From: CAYYWP01 sp050176585
Lineage (GTDB): Bacteria; Desulfobacterota; Binatia; HRBIN30; CADEER01
Length of the DNA: 64,000 nucleotides
NCBI GenBank assembly: GCA_050176585.1
Contig: JBFXHX010000003.1
Span: 124,001 to 188,000, forward strand
Direction of reading: 5' to 3'
Positions 1-10,400 of the stretch are shown here, in pieces. Position 1 is the first letter of the stretch, and the number at the start of each line of letters is the position of its first letter. A program made the translations under genes and the position numbers. The notes under the pieces were generated by a model. The model did no database searches. It was not told the origin of the DNA and saw only the letters and a list, made by a program, of their open reading frames with translations.

Positions 1-1535
1 GTCTGGCGTTCCGTCTCGCGGGGGGTCTCCAGGTGCTCCCCGCGTTCGTCGAGAGCGACGAAGCCTATACGTTGATCGAGGCCCGGGGGACGTTGGGAAA
101 CGATCCGTACAAGTGGTTCGGCGTCTGGTGGATCGGCGTGCCGAATATCGCGCTGGTGCTCACGCGCGCCGCCCAGCTGGTGTTCGGCGACACGCTCTGG
201 GGCGGGCGCATGGGCGGGGTGGTGCTCGGAACCGTCGCCGTCGTCGCCGCGTTTGCATTTGCGCGCCGTCTGATCGGCAATCTCCCCGCGCTGACCGCGG
301 CCCTCCTGACCGCCAGCGCCCATGCGCTCGTCCACTGGTCTCGCAATGGCCAGATCTTCATCCAGACCCCGATGGCCGCCGCCGTCATCCTCTGGATGCT
401 CGTGCGCGTCTGGACGGGCGGCGGCCTGTTGTCGTGGATCGGAGCCGGCGTGGCGCTCGGGGTCGGCGCGCAGACGTACCAGGCGTCACAGCTGTTCCCG
501 GTGCTGGTCGGACTGACGGCCGCCGGCTGGGCCGCCATCGCGCGCACCGCCCGCAGGGGCGCCCTGCTGTCCACCGCGCTGATCTTTGCGATCGCGCTGC
601 TCGCCGCCGGGCCGTTGATCCGCAGCATGCTGCGCGCGGCGGAGCTCATCGGCAGCCGCCCGAGTGTTCTGTTCGCCTTCAGCGCGGCGACACGCGAGCA
701 ATACGGCGACGAGTTTCCCTCCTGGCTCGTCGAGCACATGGGTCAGACACTGACGATGTTCAACACCGGCGGCGACTTCTACCCCGCGTATTGGGCGCAC
801 CGGTCGCTGGTCGACGCGGTGACCGCTGCGCTCATTCCGCTCGCAGCGGTGTTCGTGCTGAGCCGGCTGTGGACGGCGACCGGCTGGCTGTGCGCCACCT
901 GGTGGAGCGGGTACCTGTTGGTCGCGGTGTTTCTCGCAAACCATCCTCCCACGTACCATCGGGTCGCGACTGCGCTGCTGTTCGCCTCGGTCGCAGTCGC
1001 CTGGACGCTCGTCGAGTTGCTGGCCGCGATCCGCGACGGGTTCCATCTGAGCCACCGCTTCGTCGCGGCTGGCTGTGGCGCGTTTGCGCTCCTGGCCGTC
1101 GCCGCCAACGCGCACTACTACTTCTCCGAGTTCCGCGCACAGCGCCCGATCCAGCACACCCTCGGGCTGGCGTTGCTCACGTGCCCCTACGCGGGAACGC
1201 ACGTCGTCATCGATGCCACCATACTCGACGGCATCGAGTACGTGCCGCCGATCAACCCCGCCTGGGACATCTTGTGTCCGGAATTGGCCAGGGTCCGCGT
1301 GGCGCGCGCGAGCGATTTATGGAAGGTCCCGCCGGCCGCCCAGTCGGATCGCGCGGTGTTGGTGGTCCCGGCTGCGGTCGCCGAGGCGCATCCCGGTCGC
1401 CCCGAGGGCTACCGCGTCGCTCGGCAGTTCGTCGATCGCCGGATCGGGTTCCCGGAACCGTTGCCGCTGGCGGTGTACGAGCTCGAGCGCGAGCGCCCCG
1501 CCAGCGCAGCGAGCGCGCAGGGCGACACTCCGTAA
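1..1535 (+). CDS. GT-C / glycosyltransferase 39-like membrane protein (5' end cut)
   Basis: The frame is open from base 3 to the left edge, so the true start lies outside the window. The GTG at 33 falls inside the conserved N-terminal region and is probably not the start. The motif VESDEAY lies about seven codons after that GTG and looks like the first-loop acidic pair of GT39/ArnT-type enzymes, which take sugars from polyprenyl-phosphate carriers outside the membrane. About ten hydrophobic segments follow, and then a soluble tail of roughly 120 residues. The gene ends only 33 bp from the stop of the convergent gene at 1569. Acceptor and sugar cannot be told from the sequence. A related polytopic protein without transferase activity is possible. 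Confidence 0.7.
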   Translation, partial: LAFRLAGGLQVLPAFVESDEAYTLIEARGTLGNDPYKWFGVWWIGVPNIALVLTRAAQLVFGDTLWGGRMGGVVLGTVAVVAAFAFARRLIGNLPALTAALLTASAHALVHWSRNGQIFIQTPMAAAVILWMLVRVWTGGGLLSWIGAGVALGVGAQTYQASQLFPVLVGLTAAGWAAIARTARRGALLSTALIFAIALLAAGPLIRSMLRAAELIGSRPSVLFAFSAATREQYGDEFPSWLVEHMGQTLTMFNTGGDFYPAYWAHRSLVDAVTAALIPLAAVFVLSRLWTATGWLCATWWSGYLLVAVFLANHPPTYHRVATALLFASVAVAWTLVELLAAIRDGFHLSHRFVAAGCGAFALLAVAANAHYYFSEFRAQRPIQHTLGLALLTCPYAGTHVVIDATILDGIEYVPPINPAWDILCPELARVRVARASDLWKVPPAAQSDRAVLVVPAAVAEAHPGRPEGYRVARQFVDRRIGFPEPLPLAVYELERERPASAASAQGDTP

Positions 1536-1568
1536 TCCCGCTGCGAAACGCCGCCGCGCCCGTATCGA

Positions 1569-3458
1569 TCAACGCGCCACGGCCGTGACCGCACTCTCCG
1601 GAGTGGGCGGCAGCGACGAGCAGCTCTCGGGCGCCGTCGGCTCAATCGGATATCCGAAGGCCAAGAAGTCGGTCATGACCGGCGCTTTGGACGTGACCGT
1701 TTCCGCGATGTCGAGCCGTAAGCCGATGCAATCGAGCGGCGGCGAGAAGCGGTAATGGAAGGTGAGATACTTGCCGTGGCGAACCGGGGATGCCGATCGA
1801 CTCGGATATGTCCGCACCGGTGCGGAGGTGCCGTCGGCGAACAACGCGGCGAGCGTGAAGCGGGCCGGCTCTCCCGCTTCGCGTTTCTGGGCACCCCAGA
1901 AGCGCAGGGCGACGTCAGTGACGGCCGCCGGCGTCGAAAAGTGCACGGCGTACCAGCTCGGCGCTGGCGCGTCGGGCCACCACCGAAGACCCGCGCGCGT
2001 GTCGAGCTGAGTCGCCCACACGTTTATGTCCCCGACCATCGGCACATCCGGCTTCAGCTGCACCGGCCCGTTCACACTGGCGTACTCGTTGGTCGAGCTG
2101 GCCTCCGCCGTGGCCGCGAGAAAATGGCCGCTCATCGACTCCGTTCGCGGCGCGGCGCTGGGTGAGTTCCAGGCACCGCCGAACCACCGCCCATCGATGG
2201 GTTTCACCGTCGTGCGTGGGCCCCACGTCAAACCGATGACCAGCACGGCGACTGCGGCAACCGACCAGGGGGTGCGAAGCCACGACGGCGGAGGCGGGGC
2301 AGGTGTGTTGCGCACGAGCGAGCTCCCGATAGCCGCGGCTGCGATCAGCGGAACCAACAGCCATCGCGGAAACAGCTCCAGATGCGGCGCGACGTGGTTC
2401 GGAGCCGCGAAGAACCAGACGAGGATCGCCGCCGGCGCGCAGGCCAATGCCAGTCCTCCCAACGCGAGCGTGCCGAAGGAGACCCCCGCAGCACGCGGTC
2501 GCGCGGTCGCGTCCGCGAGAACCGCCATCGCAAGCGCGCCGATGGCGAAGGCGAGACTCAAGGGCTCGATCCAAGCGCGTTCGGGGCTGATGAAGTGGCT
2601 CCAGTACTCGCGCAGAAGCGGTCCGAGCAGCTGCTGCCGCTGCCACATCTCCAGGCGGGTGCGGAAGGCGAACGCGCCGAACAGGTCGTGGTAGGCCATG
2701 CTCGCGCTGCTGAAATACAACACGTTCTGCACGTAGTGCAGGAGCACGGCGCAGAGAAAACCGGCGGCGAAAGCGGCGGCCTCGCTCACGGCGGTCGCGA
2801 AGGCGCGTACAGGCGCGGGGCTATCCGGTGCCCAATAGGCGAGCCGGACGCCTAACGCCGTCATCAATTGCACGAAAAATACATCGTACCCGATCCAGCC
2901 GCAGACGAATCCGCTGACCGCGAACGCCACTCCCGCGCTGCGGATCACGCCGCCGACAAAAACCAGCCAGAAAATCGAAGAGAGATTGTAGGAGTGCTGG
3001 TGCAGATTGCCGAGCCAATTTGCGTACCCCGGTTGCTGCAGCAGTGCGGCAAAGAAGATGAGGATGGCTATGCGCAGGTGCCATGAGGCGGCCTGGCGCA
3101 GGAGGATCCATGCCACCAGGCCGGCGCTGAGTGCGGCGATTGCGGCGGGCAGCGCGATCAGGTCTTCTTCTTCTGAAGCGCCGTAGACGAGCGGCGTCAA
3201 CAGATACGCGCGGCCGATCGGATGATGCGTGTACTCCAGCAATCCCCAGCGATGAACCCCGTCGACGACGGCGCTCGCTTCTTCGATCGTCTGGCCCGAT
3301 TCGCTGTCGTTGTACTGCGGTGGCGTCGTTCCGGCGCGAAAGATCGCAACCGCGATGATCGCTGCGAGGCCGGCATAGAGCACCTCGCGGAGGTACCGCG
3401 TGACCCGTCGATCGTGCTGTGTGTTCGGGCGCGTCCAGTGGAAACAGCGTAAGACCAT
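1569..3458 (-). CDS. Polytopic membrane protein with C-terminal beta-sandwich-like domain, GT-C-like
   Basis: This 629-residue protein has a first membrane segment at about residues 28-45 and many more up to about residue 410. The rest is hydrophilic and is probably one extracytoplasmic domain. In that tail, alternating short strands with aromatic residues (for example YAVHFSTPAAVTDVALRFWG) recall discoidin/F5-8C-type sandwiches, but I could not assign a family. An acidic segment (YNDSESGQTIEEA) follows the first membrane segment, where GT-C enzymes keep catalytic Asp/Glu. The ATG at 3458 is used; a GTG at 3404, just before the first membrane segment, is an alternative. It sits among glycosyltransferase genes and is probably part of the same envelope glycan system. 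Function is inferred from architecture and context only. Confidence 0.6.
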   Translation of the reverse strand: MVLRCFHWTRPNTQHDRRVTRYLREVLYAGLAAIIAVAIFRAGTTPPQYNDSESGQTIEEASAVVDGVHRWGLLEYTHHPIGRAYLLTPLVYGASEEEDLIALPAAIAALSAGLVAWILLRQAASWHLRIAILIFFAALLQQPGYANWLGNLHQHSYNLSSIFWLVFVGGVIRSAGVAFAVSGFVCGWIGYDVFFVQLMTALGVRLAYWAPDSPAPVRAFATAVSEAAAFAAGFLCAVLLHYVQNVLYFSSASMAYHDLFGAFAFRTRLEMWQRQQLLGPLLREYWSHFISPERAWIEPLSLAFAIGALAMAVLADATARPRAAGVSFGTLALGGLALACAPAAILVWFFAAPNHVAPHLELFPRWLLVPLIAAAAIGSSLVRNTPAPPPPSWLRTPWSVAAVAVLVIGLTWGPRTTVKPIDGRWFGGAWNSPSAAPRTESMSGHFLAATAEASSTNEYASVNGPVQLKPDVPMVGDINVWATQLDTRAGLRWWPDAPAPSWYAVHFSTPAAVTDVALRFWGAQKREAGEPARFTLAALFADGTSAPVRTYPSRSASPVRHGKYLTFHYRFSPPLDCIGLRLDIAETVTSKAPVMTDFLAFGYPIEPTAPESCSSLPPTPESAVTAVAR

Positions 3459-3622
3459 CGCAGCTCAATGGTGCGTTACGCTGGTGATCCGCCTTCATGT
3501 GAGCGGGTAGGCGGGCCCGCAGCTCGGGATGCCGCTGCACTGTCCGCAGCTATTCGCGCACGCCACACGCAGTCTACACCCGCACAGACAGGCGCGGCTC
3601 GTATACCCGTGCGCGCACACGG

Positions 3623-4591
3623 TCAACCAAAAAGGGGCGGCTCGTCGGCTTCGTAGTTCAGCGACTCGCGCACGATGAACCGCGGCCGGTGTCGCGCCTC
3701 GTCGTGCACGTGGGCCAGGTACTCGCCGAGAATGCCGATGAACGCGAGTTGCACGCCGCCGAGGAATAGGCCGACCACCACGATCGTGACCCAGCCAGGT
3801 GGCAGCGATTCGCGGCCGAAAAACCACGCTCCGATCAGCCAGAGCGCGTACGTGCCGCAGGCGATCGCCAGCCCGATGCCGAACGGCGCCGCGACGCGCA
3901 GCGGTGCCTGACTGAACGCGATCACGGCCCGGCGGGCGAAGTGCAGCCGCCGGCAGAGCGTGTACTTGGTGCGGCCCGCGCGGCGCGGCGCCGCCCGGTA
4001 CTCCACCACGCGCTGGCGGAAGCCCATCCACTCGACGAGCCCGCGCAGGAACGGCGAGCGCTCGTGCATGCCGCGCCGGAGCACCTCTGCGACGCGCGGC
4101 GAGATGAGCCGAAAATCCGCCATGCCGGGATCCAGGTGGATGCCCGAGATGACGGAGAGCACCCGGTAGAAGCCGTCGGAGAGCAGGTTGGTGAGCCACG
4201 AGCTGCGCTCGGTGGACAGCCGTCGCGTAGAGACTACGTCGATGGCGCCGTCGCACGCGCGCAGCAGCTCCGGAACCAGCTCGGCCGGATGCTGGCCGTC
4301 CGAATCCATCATGAGCACCCATGCGTCCGGTCGCGCCGCCGCGATGCCCGCGAGCAGCGATTCCTGATGGCCGAAGCGGGTCGACAGCAGCAGTGCCCGC
4401 ACGCGTGGCTCCGCGGCACAGAGCGACCGCACTGCCGCTTCCGACCCGTCGCTAGATCGGTCGAGCACCAGGTGGACCTGCCAATCGACGCCGGTCCCGT
4501 CGAGCACGCCGGTCAGTGTTCGCACGAACGGCGGCAGCGCTTCTTCTTCTTGATACGCGGGCAGGACGACGTCCAGCCGCCTCACCCGCAC
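3623..4591 (-). CDS. Family 2 glycosyltransferase, polyprenyl-phosphate sugar transferase type
   Basis: The protein has about 322 residues. The GT-A fold is marked by DVVLPAYQEEEAL near the N-terminus, DRSSDGS where most relatives have DDGSxD, and the metal-binding MMDSDGQHP. Two hydrophobic segments follow near residues 235-300 (WVTIVVVGLFLGGVQLAFIG). This DPM1/ArnC-like plan usually transfers a sugar from a nucleotide donor to polyprenyl phosphate on the cytoplasmic face. The gene is last in a six-gene minus-strand operon and overlaps the preceding SDR gene. The GTG at 4591 is preceded by GGAGG with 5 nt spacing; a GTG at 4585 overlaps the upstream stop as GTGA. The open frame continues far upstream, but that part shadows the SDR gene. 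Its donor is probably made by the three enzymes encoded upstream. Confidence 0.85.
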   Translation of the reverse strand: MRVRRLDVVLPAYQEEEALPPFVRTLTGVLDGTGVDWQVHLVLDRSSDGSEAAVRSLCAAEPRVRALLLSTRFGHQESLLAGIAAARPDAWVLMMDSDGQHPAELVPELLRACDGAIDVVSTRRLSTERSSWLTNLLSDGFYRVLSVISGIHLDPGMADFRLISPRVAEVLRRGMHERSPFLRGLVEWMGFRQRVVEYRAAPRRAGRTKYTLCRRLHFARRAVIAFSQAPLRVAAPFGIGLAIACGTYALWLIGAWFFGRESLPPGWVTIVVVGLFLGGVQLAFIGILGEYLAHVHDEARHRPRFIVRESLNYEADEPPLFG

Positions 4592-5439
4592 AGCTGCCTC
4601 CAGCGCGCCGCGCATGCCGCCGGGTCGGGGGTCGACTCCAGCCAGCGCGCCAAGCCGGCCGAATCCACCGCGGCGAGGAGCGCCTCCAGCGGGGCGGTGT
4701 CGGCGACGATCTCGGCGTCCACCGCATCGGGGCGTTCGACCCGCAGCTCGGCGTCGATGCCGAAGGCTGCGCGGAACCCCTCGATCCAGTCCATCACCCG
4801 CCGCCCGCGGCCCGATCCGACGTCGAGTACCTGCGGCAATCGATCCGGTGGCGCGACCAGCGCCGCGCCGGCCACCGCCGCGAGTTGCTCCTCGGAGAGG
4901 TAGTCCCGCATGCCCGCGAGGTGGCGAACCCGCACCGGGCCGCCGGCGCGAAAGCAGGTGAGCAAATCGCGGAAGATGCCGCGCGCCGGCAGCCCGTCCG
5001 GAACCAGACTGTGCACGCGCAGCGTCACCATGTGGGTCCCGGCCCGCCTTGCTGCCGTCTCCGCGATGTCGCGCTGCGCGCGCTTCGCGGCGCCGTATAG
5101 CGAATCCGGCAGGAGCTCGGAGGCGCTCCCGAGCAGGACCAGCCGCGCCGGCCACTTCGTGGCATCCCACAAATCGATGAAGCTCGCCGTGCGCAGCGCG
5201 AGGTCGCGGAGGAGAGAAGAGGCGTCCTCCGCGGCGCCGCCGTGCGCGAGCACGGCCGGGCGCTGGGCGCCGTCGGCGCCTCGCGCGCGCCACATCTCGG
5301 CATAAGCGGCGTACGAGCCCGCGCCTTCCGCCCCCGACCAGGCGGTGACGGTGAAACGACCGACGAGCCGGCGTGCCAGAGCGCGCCCGAGCGTGCCGCG
5401 CGAACCCAGCAGATCAAAGACGGGGAGGTGGGACGTCAC
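4582..5439 (-). CDS. NAD(P)-dependent sugar epimerase/reductase (SDR superfamily)
   Basis: The protein has about 285 residues. An N-terminal Rossmann strand with glycine loop GSRGTLG follows FDLL. A catalytic YxxxK pair lies in LYGAAKRAQ near residue 115, and a Ser-rich strand (LVLLGSASELL) precedes it. This is the layout of extended short-chain dehydrogenases such as dTDP-4-keto-sugar reductases. GTG at 5439 is chosen because it places the glycine loop about ten residues from the start; it overlaps the end of the nucleotidyltransferase gene by 26 nt. The longer upstream extension is Arg/Ser-rich and is a shadow. Placed between a nucleotidyltransferase and a GT2 gene, it probably reduces or epimerises a 4-keto nucleotide sugar made by the LegB-like enzyme. 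Exact stereochemistry is unknown. Confidence 0.75.
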   Translation of the reverse strand: MTSHLPVFDLLGSRGTLGRALARRLVGRFTVTAWSGAEGAGSYAAYAEMWRARGADGAQRPAVLAHGGAAEDASSLLRDLALRTASFIDLWDATKWPARLVLLGSASELLPDSLYGAAKRAQRDIAETAARRAGTHMVTLRVHSLVPDGLPARGIFRDLLTCFRAGGPVRVRHLAGMRDYLSEEQLAAVAGAALVAPPDRLPQVLDVGSGRGRRVMDWIEGFRAAFGIDAELRVERPDAVDAEIVADTAPLEALLAAVDSAGLARWLESTPDPAACAARWRQLCG

Positions 5440-6202
5440 CGGATGCTTGCGCCGCGGGCAGAAACCGTTCCGGCGCCTCCTCGAACAACCGGCAGCCCCT
5501 CTCGTAGTCCTCGGGCCGTCCGAGGTCCATCCAGAGGCTCCCGACGTCGCGCAGATGAACGGGGTGCACCGGGAATCCATCGCGCAGCATGTCGCGCACG
5601 AGATCCGGGAAGTCGAGTCGGCGGCCGGGCGTGATACGCGCCACGGCGACCTGGGGGAACACATAGACGCCGGTCGACACGTGGTAGTGGTGGACCGGCT
5701 TCTCGACATAATCGACCAGCCGGCCGGCGCCATCGATCTCGAGGACGCCGAGATCGACGCGGTGCTCGCGCTCGGCGACGAGGATCGAGAGTGTCCCGCT
5801 CCCGTGCCGCGCCGCCAACGCGGCGAAATCCACGTCCATCAGCAGATCCCCGTTCAGCACGAAGAAGGACGGGGGCAGCGCTCCCGAGCCGCGCAGGCCG
5901 TCGGCCACGAACCGAATCGGCGCCGCGGTGCCAAGGGGTTCTTCTTCGCGGTGGTACGTGAGGTGCACGCCGAACCTCGAGCCGTCGCCGAAGTAACTCT
6001 CGACCAGTTGTGACAGATAGCCGACCGCGAGGTGCACCTGCTCGACCCCGGACTGCGCGAGTTGGCGGAGCAGGATCTCCAGTATGGGCCGGTCACCGAT
6101 CGGCAGCAGCGGTTTCGGGAGGACGGAAGTGAAGGGCGCCATGCGCTGGCCGCGGCCGCCCGCGAGCACGATGGCATCGCGCACCGTCTGCCGTTCAGAC
6201 AT
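5414..6202 (-). CDS. Sugar-phosphate nucleotidyltransferase
   Basis: The protein has 262 residues. The N-terminal signature AIVLAGGRGQRM, followed by LPKPLLPIGDRPILE, is the nucleotide-binding loop of NTP_transferase enzymes, which join a sugar 1-phosphate to an NTP and release pyrophosphate. FVLNGDLLMDVDF supplies the metal-binding Asp. Its length matches short glucose-1-phosphate thymidylyltransferase and mannose-1-phosphate guanylyltransferase relatives without a hexapeptide domain. ATG at 6202 overlaps the stop of the LegB-like gene by 8 nt, indicating translational coupling. In this operon it should provide the activated sugar for the dehydratase and reductase beside it. Base and sugar specificity cannot be read from motifs alone. 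Confidence 0.88.
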   Translation of the reverse strand: MSERQTVRDAIVLAGGRGQRMAPFTSVLPKPLLPIGDRPILEILLRQLAQSGVEQVHLAVGYLSQLVESYFGDGSRFGVHLTYHREEEPLGTAAPIRFVADGLRGSGALPPSFFVLNGDLLMDVDFAALAARHGSGTLSILVAEREHRVDLGVLEIDGAGRLVDYVEKPVHHYHVSTGVYVFPQVAVARITPGRRLDFPDLVRDMLRDGFPVHPVHLRDVGSLWMDLGRPEDYERGCRLFEEAPERFLPAAQASGDVPPPRL

Positions 6203-7247
6203 GGTAAAGATCTCCCACCGCCGACCCGCGCGCCCGCATCCATTCGATGGTCTGCCGCACGCCTGCTTCGAAACCCACGCGCGGGGACCACCCGAGCACC
6301 TCGCGCGCGGAGGATGGATCGGCGATCAGCCGCTCGACCTCACTGGCGGTCGGGCGCACTCGCGTCGGGTCGGCGGCGACTTCGAGCCGGCGTCCGACGA
6401 TCGCAGCCACCACCTCGACGACCTCGCCGATGCGGACGCCGCGGCCGGTGCCGAGCTGCACCGTCGCCGCCATCGGCAGCGCAGCGTCCGCCGCGAGCGC
6501 GAACGCGCGCGCGGTATCCACGACGAAGGTGAAGTCCCGAACCGCGTCGGTATTGCCTAGCCGAACCCGCTCGCCCGTGAGGGCCTGGGCGATGATCGTC
6601 GGGATCACTGCGCGCTGGGACTGGCGGGGACCGAACGTATTGAACGGGCGCACGACGGTGACCGGGAGCTCGAACGAGCGGGCGTAGGAGAGCGCGAGCT
6701 GGTCGGCGGCGATCTTCGTGGCGGCGTACGGCGACTGCGCGACGAGCGGGTGATCGAGCCGGATCGGCACGCTCTGCGCCGTGCCGTACACCTCGCTGGT
6801 CGAGGTATGTACAAAGCGCTGTACGCCGGCTTCGCGCGCCGCGTCCAGCAGATGCATGGTGCCCCGGACGTTCACATCCACGTACGATGCCACAGCGCTG
6901 TACGAGTAGGGGATGCCGATCAGCGCCGCGAGGTGACAGACGGCGCCGCAACCGCGCACCGCGGCGCGCATCTGCGCGGCGTCGACCACGTCCCCGTACA
7001 CGACCTCGAGCGGTCCGATGCCGAATGCGTTTGCCCCCACCTCGGGCAGCGCGCTGGGGCTGCCGGCCGCCAGCAGCGACTCGACTGCCGCGGCGAGATG
7101 CCCCAGGCGCGATTCGCTCGAGTAGTGCACGAGCGCGCGCACGCGCCGGCCGGCGCGAAGAAACTCCTCGACGACATGTGAGCCGATGAATCCGGCGGCG
7201 CCCGTCACGAAGACGGGCGGCGCGGTGGCGGTGCTGGCTGTCGACAC
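6195..7247 (-). CDS. LegB-like NAD-dependent nucleotide-sugar 4,6-dehydratase/epimerase
   Basis: The protein has about 350 residues. The Rossmann motif VFVTGAAGFIGSHV is near the N-terminus, STSEVYG is near residue 150, and the catalytic SPYAATK (YxxxK) is near residue 173. The run HLAALIGIPYSYSAVASY and the segment RPFNTFGPRQSQRAVIPT resemble LegB-type dehydratases, which start legionaminic acid and other dideoxy-sugar pathways from UDP-GlcNAc-like donors. GTG at 7247 is preferred because it lies a dozen residues before the Rossmann strand; ATG at 7340 would add 31 residues of no clear use. The 3' end overlaps the nucleotidyltransferase start. No legionaminic synthase is present, so the product is probably a neutral or amino dideoxy sugar. 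That product is inference. Confidence 0.82.
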   Translation of the reverse strand: MSTASTATAPPVFVTGAAGFIGSHVVEEFLRAGRRVRALVHYSSESRLGHLAAAVESLLAAGSPSALPEVGANAFGIGPLEVVYGDVVDAAQMRAAVRGCGAVCHLAALIGIPYSYSAVASYVDVNVRGTMHLLDAAREAGVQRFVHTSTSEVYGTAQSVPIRLDHPLVAQSPYAATKIAADQLALSYARSFELPVTVVRPFNTFGPRQSQRAVIPTIIAQALTGERVRLGNTDAVRDFTFVVDTARAFALAADAALPMAATVQLGTGRGVRIGEVVEVVAAIVGRRLEVAADPTRVRPTASEVERLIADPSSAREVLGWSPRVGFEAGVRQTIEWMRARGSAVGDLYHV

Positions 7248-7409
7248 GCGGGGACTGTACCGAGGCGACCGGGTTTTGCCAACGATCGCGTGCGCGGCTG
7301 GGGCAAGCGCGATCTCTGGGCTATAGGCGCTGGAGGACATGGCACGTGCGCTCCGCCAGTCCTGCGCGCCGTCGACCGCGGACGCTGCCGGACCGAGGGA
7401 TGCAGTGCG

Positions 7410-10400
7410 TCAGCGGCGCAGTACCCAGATCCGGCCGGCGTCGATGTCGAGCACGTATGCGCCGTCGGCGGTGCCGCGCAGACGTGGGCTCCGGCCGTAG
7501 CTGCGGCGGCCGGGGTCGCGGGTGGGATCCGCCGCCATCAGACGCGAGCCGTTCGTATTGAACACCTGCACTGCCGACGCCGCCGGCAGCAGCACGCGAT
7601 CGGGGCCATCGAACGTGGAACCCTGCGACCCGGCCTCGATCGCAAACCGGCGCACGAAGGTGGGCTGAAAATCATCCGTCGGCGTGCGGAACACGATCGC
7701 CTGGCCGTTCGGCTGCAGGACCACCAGATCGCCGGCCGCGCTGAAGGCGAAGCCGAGCGGGTTGTACAGCTCCTCCGGGCCGTTGTCCGTATCGAACGCA
7801 GAGAACTCGCGCACGAGCTCGCCGTTGCGGTCGAACACCATGATCGAGTTGCGCGGCGGTATGGTGACCAGCAGGTGTTTCCCCCAGAAGGCGAGCTGGC
7901 TTTCCCAGCCAAACGCACCGTTGTGCCAGCTGCCGAGCGGCCGGCCGTCGGGCGTATAGAGCGTGATGGTCGTGGCGAAGAGTGCCGCCACCGTGCCATC
8001 GGGAGCGACCGCGATCGTCGAAAGGTTGAGGCCGGGCGGTCCTTGCAAGTTCCACGCATCGAGCGGTTTCCCGTCGGGCAGGTAGCGGTGGATGCGCCAC
8101 ACGCCCTCCGAGGTCGCGGCGACGAAGAGCGTGCCATCGGGACCGATGGCGAGATCGCCCGCGCGGCCGGGCACCTGTATGAATGGTGCGGCGGGGGCGT
8201 AGCCATCGTAGACCTCCACCCGCGGTGCCGCGGCTTGCGGCAGCATGGCCACCGCCGAGCTGGTGATGCGGTCCGGCGGCACCGGTTCGAACGACGTCTG
8301 CCCTTGACGCGCGCTCGTGATCCGCAGCGGTTTGGGGCAGGCCGGCAGACTCGGCACCGCGAGGGAGAACGGATGCACGCCAGCGAGCATCGGCGTGGGT
8401 GCCGCATCCAAGGCCTGCCGGCCGTCGATGGCCAGCTCCGCCCCCGCACAGCTGGGCTCTAGCGCGAAGCGATACCAACCATCGTCTTCGATCAGGATGC
8501 CGCCGGCGATTAAAGCCGTGCCCCCTCGTTCCGGATCCGGCACGGCCCGCAGCGGCACGTCGGCGAGCACGGCAGGTGGCGGATTGGGGGGATCGGCCAT
8601 GCGCAGGTCGACCGTGCGCAACCGGGCGCTATCGGCGATGTCGACGGTCATCGCGACCGTTCGCCGTTCCTGACGCTCGCTGTCGAGCACGAGCGATTCG
8701 GCGCCCGGATATAGAGCCCGCAACAGGTCGAGGATCGATTGCGTGGTCGGGTCCGCGAAAATTACGAAGCTGATCCGCTGCATGCGGTAGCGCTCCTGCA
8801 GCGCGCGCTGTTCCGCGTCGTTCAGGGCGAGATTGTAGGTCGCGTCCGTGAACGTGCAGCGCGGCGCGAGCCCCAGCTTCAGCCACTCGCGGTGACCGTC
8901 CACGGCCTGGAAGCACCCCGGGGTGGCCAGGTAATGCTCGAGGTTGTCGAACATGATGAAGCTGCGGAACGCATCCGGCATCGTCAGAAAGATCGCGTCG
9001 CTTCGCTGTACGAGCGGCCGAACGAAGCTGAGCAGGTCGGCGAAGAGGACCGGCTGCATCGGCATGCGAAAGTGCGAAACGGTATTGGTGACCAGCACGA
9101 GGGCGGCGGCGATGCCGAGTGCCGATGCCGCGACCCGTCCGCCGGCGACGCCGGCCACCCGGCGTGCGAGGCGCACCGCGGCGGCGAGCAGGATCGCGCC
9201 GGAGGCGTGCGCGACCAGGAACACCATGCCGATGCGCCGCGGCGCGGCATCGTTGCTCATGATGCCCGGCAGCAGCGCGATGGCGAGCCAGGCGAGCAGC
9301 GCAAACGCGCGCGGATCGTATATCTGGCCAATGAAATAGCCGACGGCCACGACGAGCAGCGCGACGAGCCCGACGTTCATCGTCGTCGGATGGGGATCGA
9401 GCTGGACGCGCGCGTACCAGTGGCCGAAGCTGTTCACCGCTTTGTACGTGAAGTCGTTGAGGACGCGCTCCATGCGGTCGTACATCGACAGCGCCTGCAA
9501 ACGCACGAGGTCGACGACCGACGCGTCCTTGAAGTCGCCCTGTCTGGTCCATGCCGGACCGCCATAGATGTCCGCCGGGTGCCGGAAGCGCCAGTCCCAG
9601 TCGTTCAGCGCGGCGAGCAGCACCGTCAGGTGGAACCACCACACGACCAGCCCGAGGGCGAGGATTGGCGCGATCAGCCAGAGCTTGCGCCAGGCGCCGC
9701 GCACGAAGATCACGGCGTGTCCCGCGACGGCGAGCGGGAAGAGGAACATCGCCAGCCCGGTGGTGTAGAAGTAGCGCGAGAACGGCATGCACAGCGCCGC
9801 CGCTACCACGGAGCGCACGGACAAGCGCTCGACCATCCACAAGCCGACGTTCACCACGAGCAACGCCATCGCGGCCACCGGCGAGAAGAAGCTGTTCTCG
9901 CTGCGCGACCAGAACAGCTGGTCCGGCGCAGTGGCCATGAACAGCGCTGCGACAAGGGCCGGCGCCGCGCCGGCGACCCGGCGCACCAGCAGGTACATGA
10001 GCATGACCGCCGCCACGCCCCAGAGGACCGGGGCCATGCGCAGGGTGAAGATCGACGTGCCGAAGAGCTGAAAGATCGCCCACTGCGGCAGGATGTGGGC
10101 GGCGCCCGGATTGGTAGTGAGGAAGGTATAGCGCACGAACTCCGCGGCACCGTGCAGGGTGCGACTCTGCGCCATCGAGTCGACCATCTCGAGATCGAAG
10201 AAGTCCGAGAGCTCGGTGAGCGCCCAGGCGCGGAAGGCGAGCGCCAGCAGGCCGAGGCCGAACACCACGGCCAATTCGGTCCGCCAGCTCGGCTGCCACG
10301 CTGCGCCGGGGCCCGCGCCGGCAGCGCCGGCAAACGGCGGAAACCCGGGAATCCGGCGCATGGGTTGCCACCAGCCGACCAGGATCGCGAGCACCGGCGC

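Noticed and set aside
4592..5293. Long N-terminal extension of the GT2 gene at 3623
   Set aside because: It is Arg/Gly-rich, overlaps the whole SDR gene and lies outside the GT2 fold.
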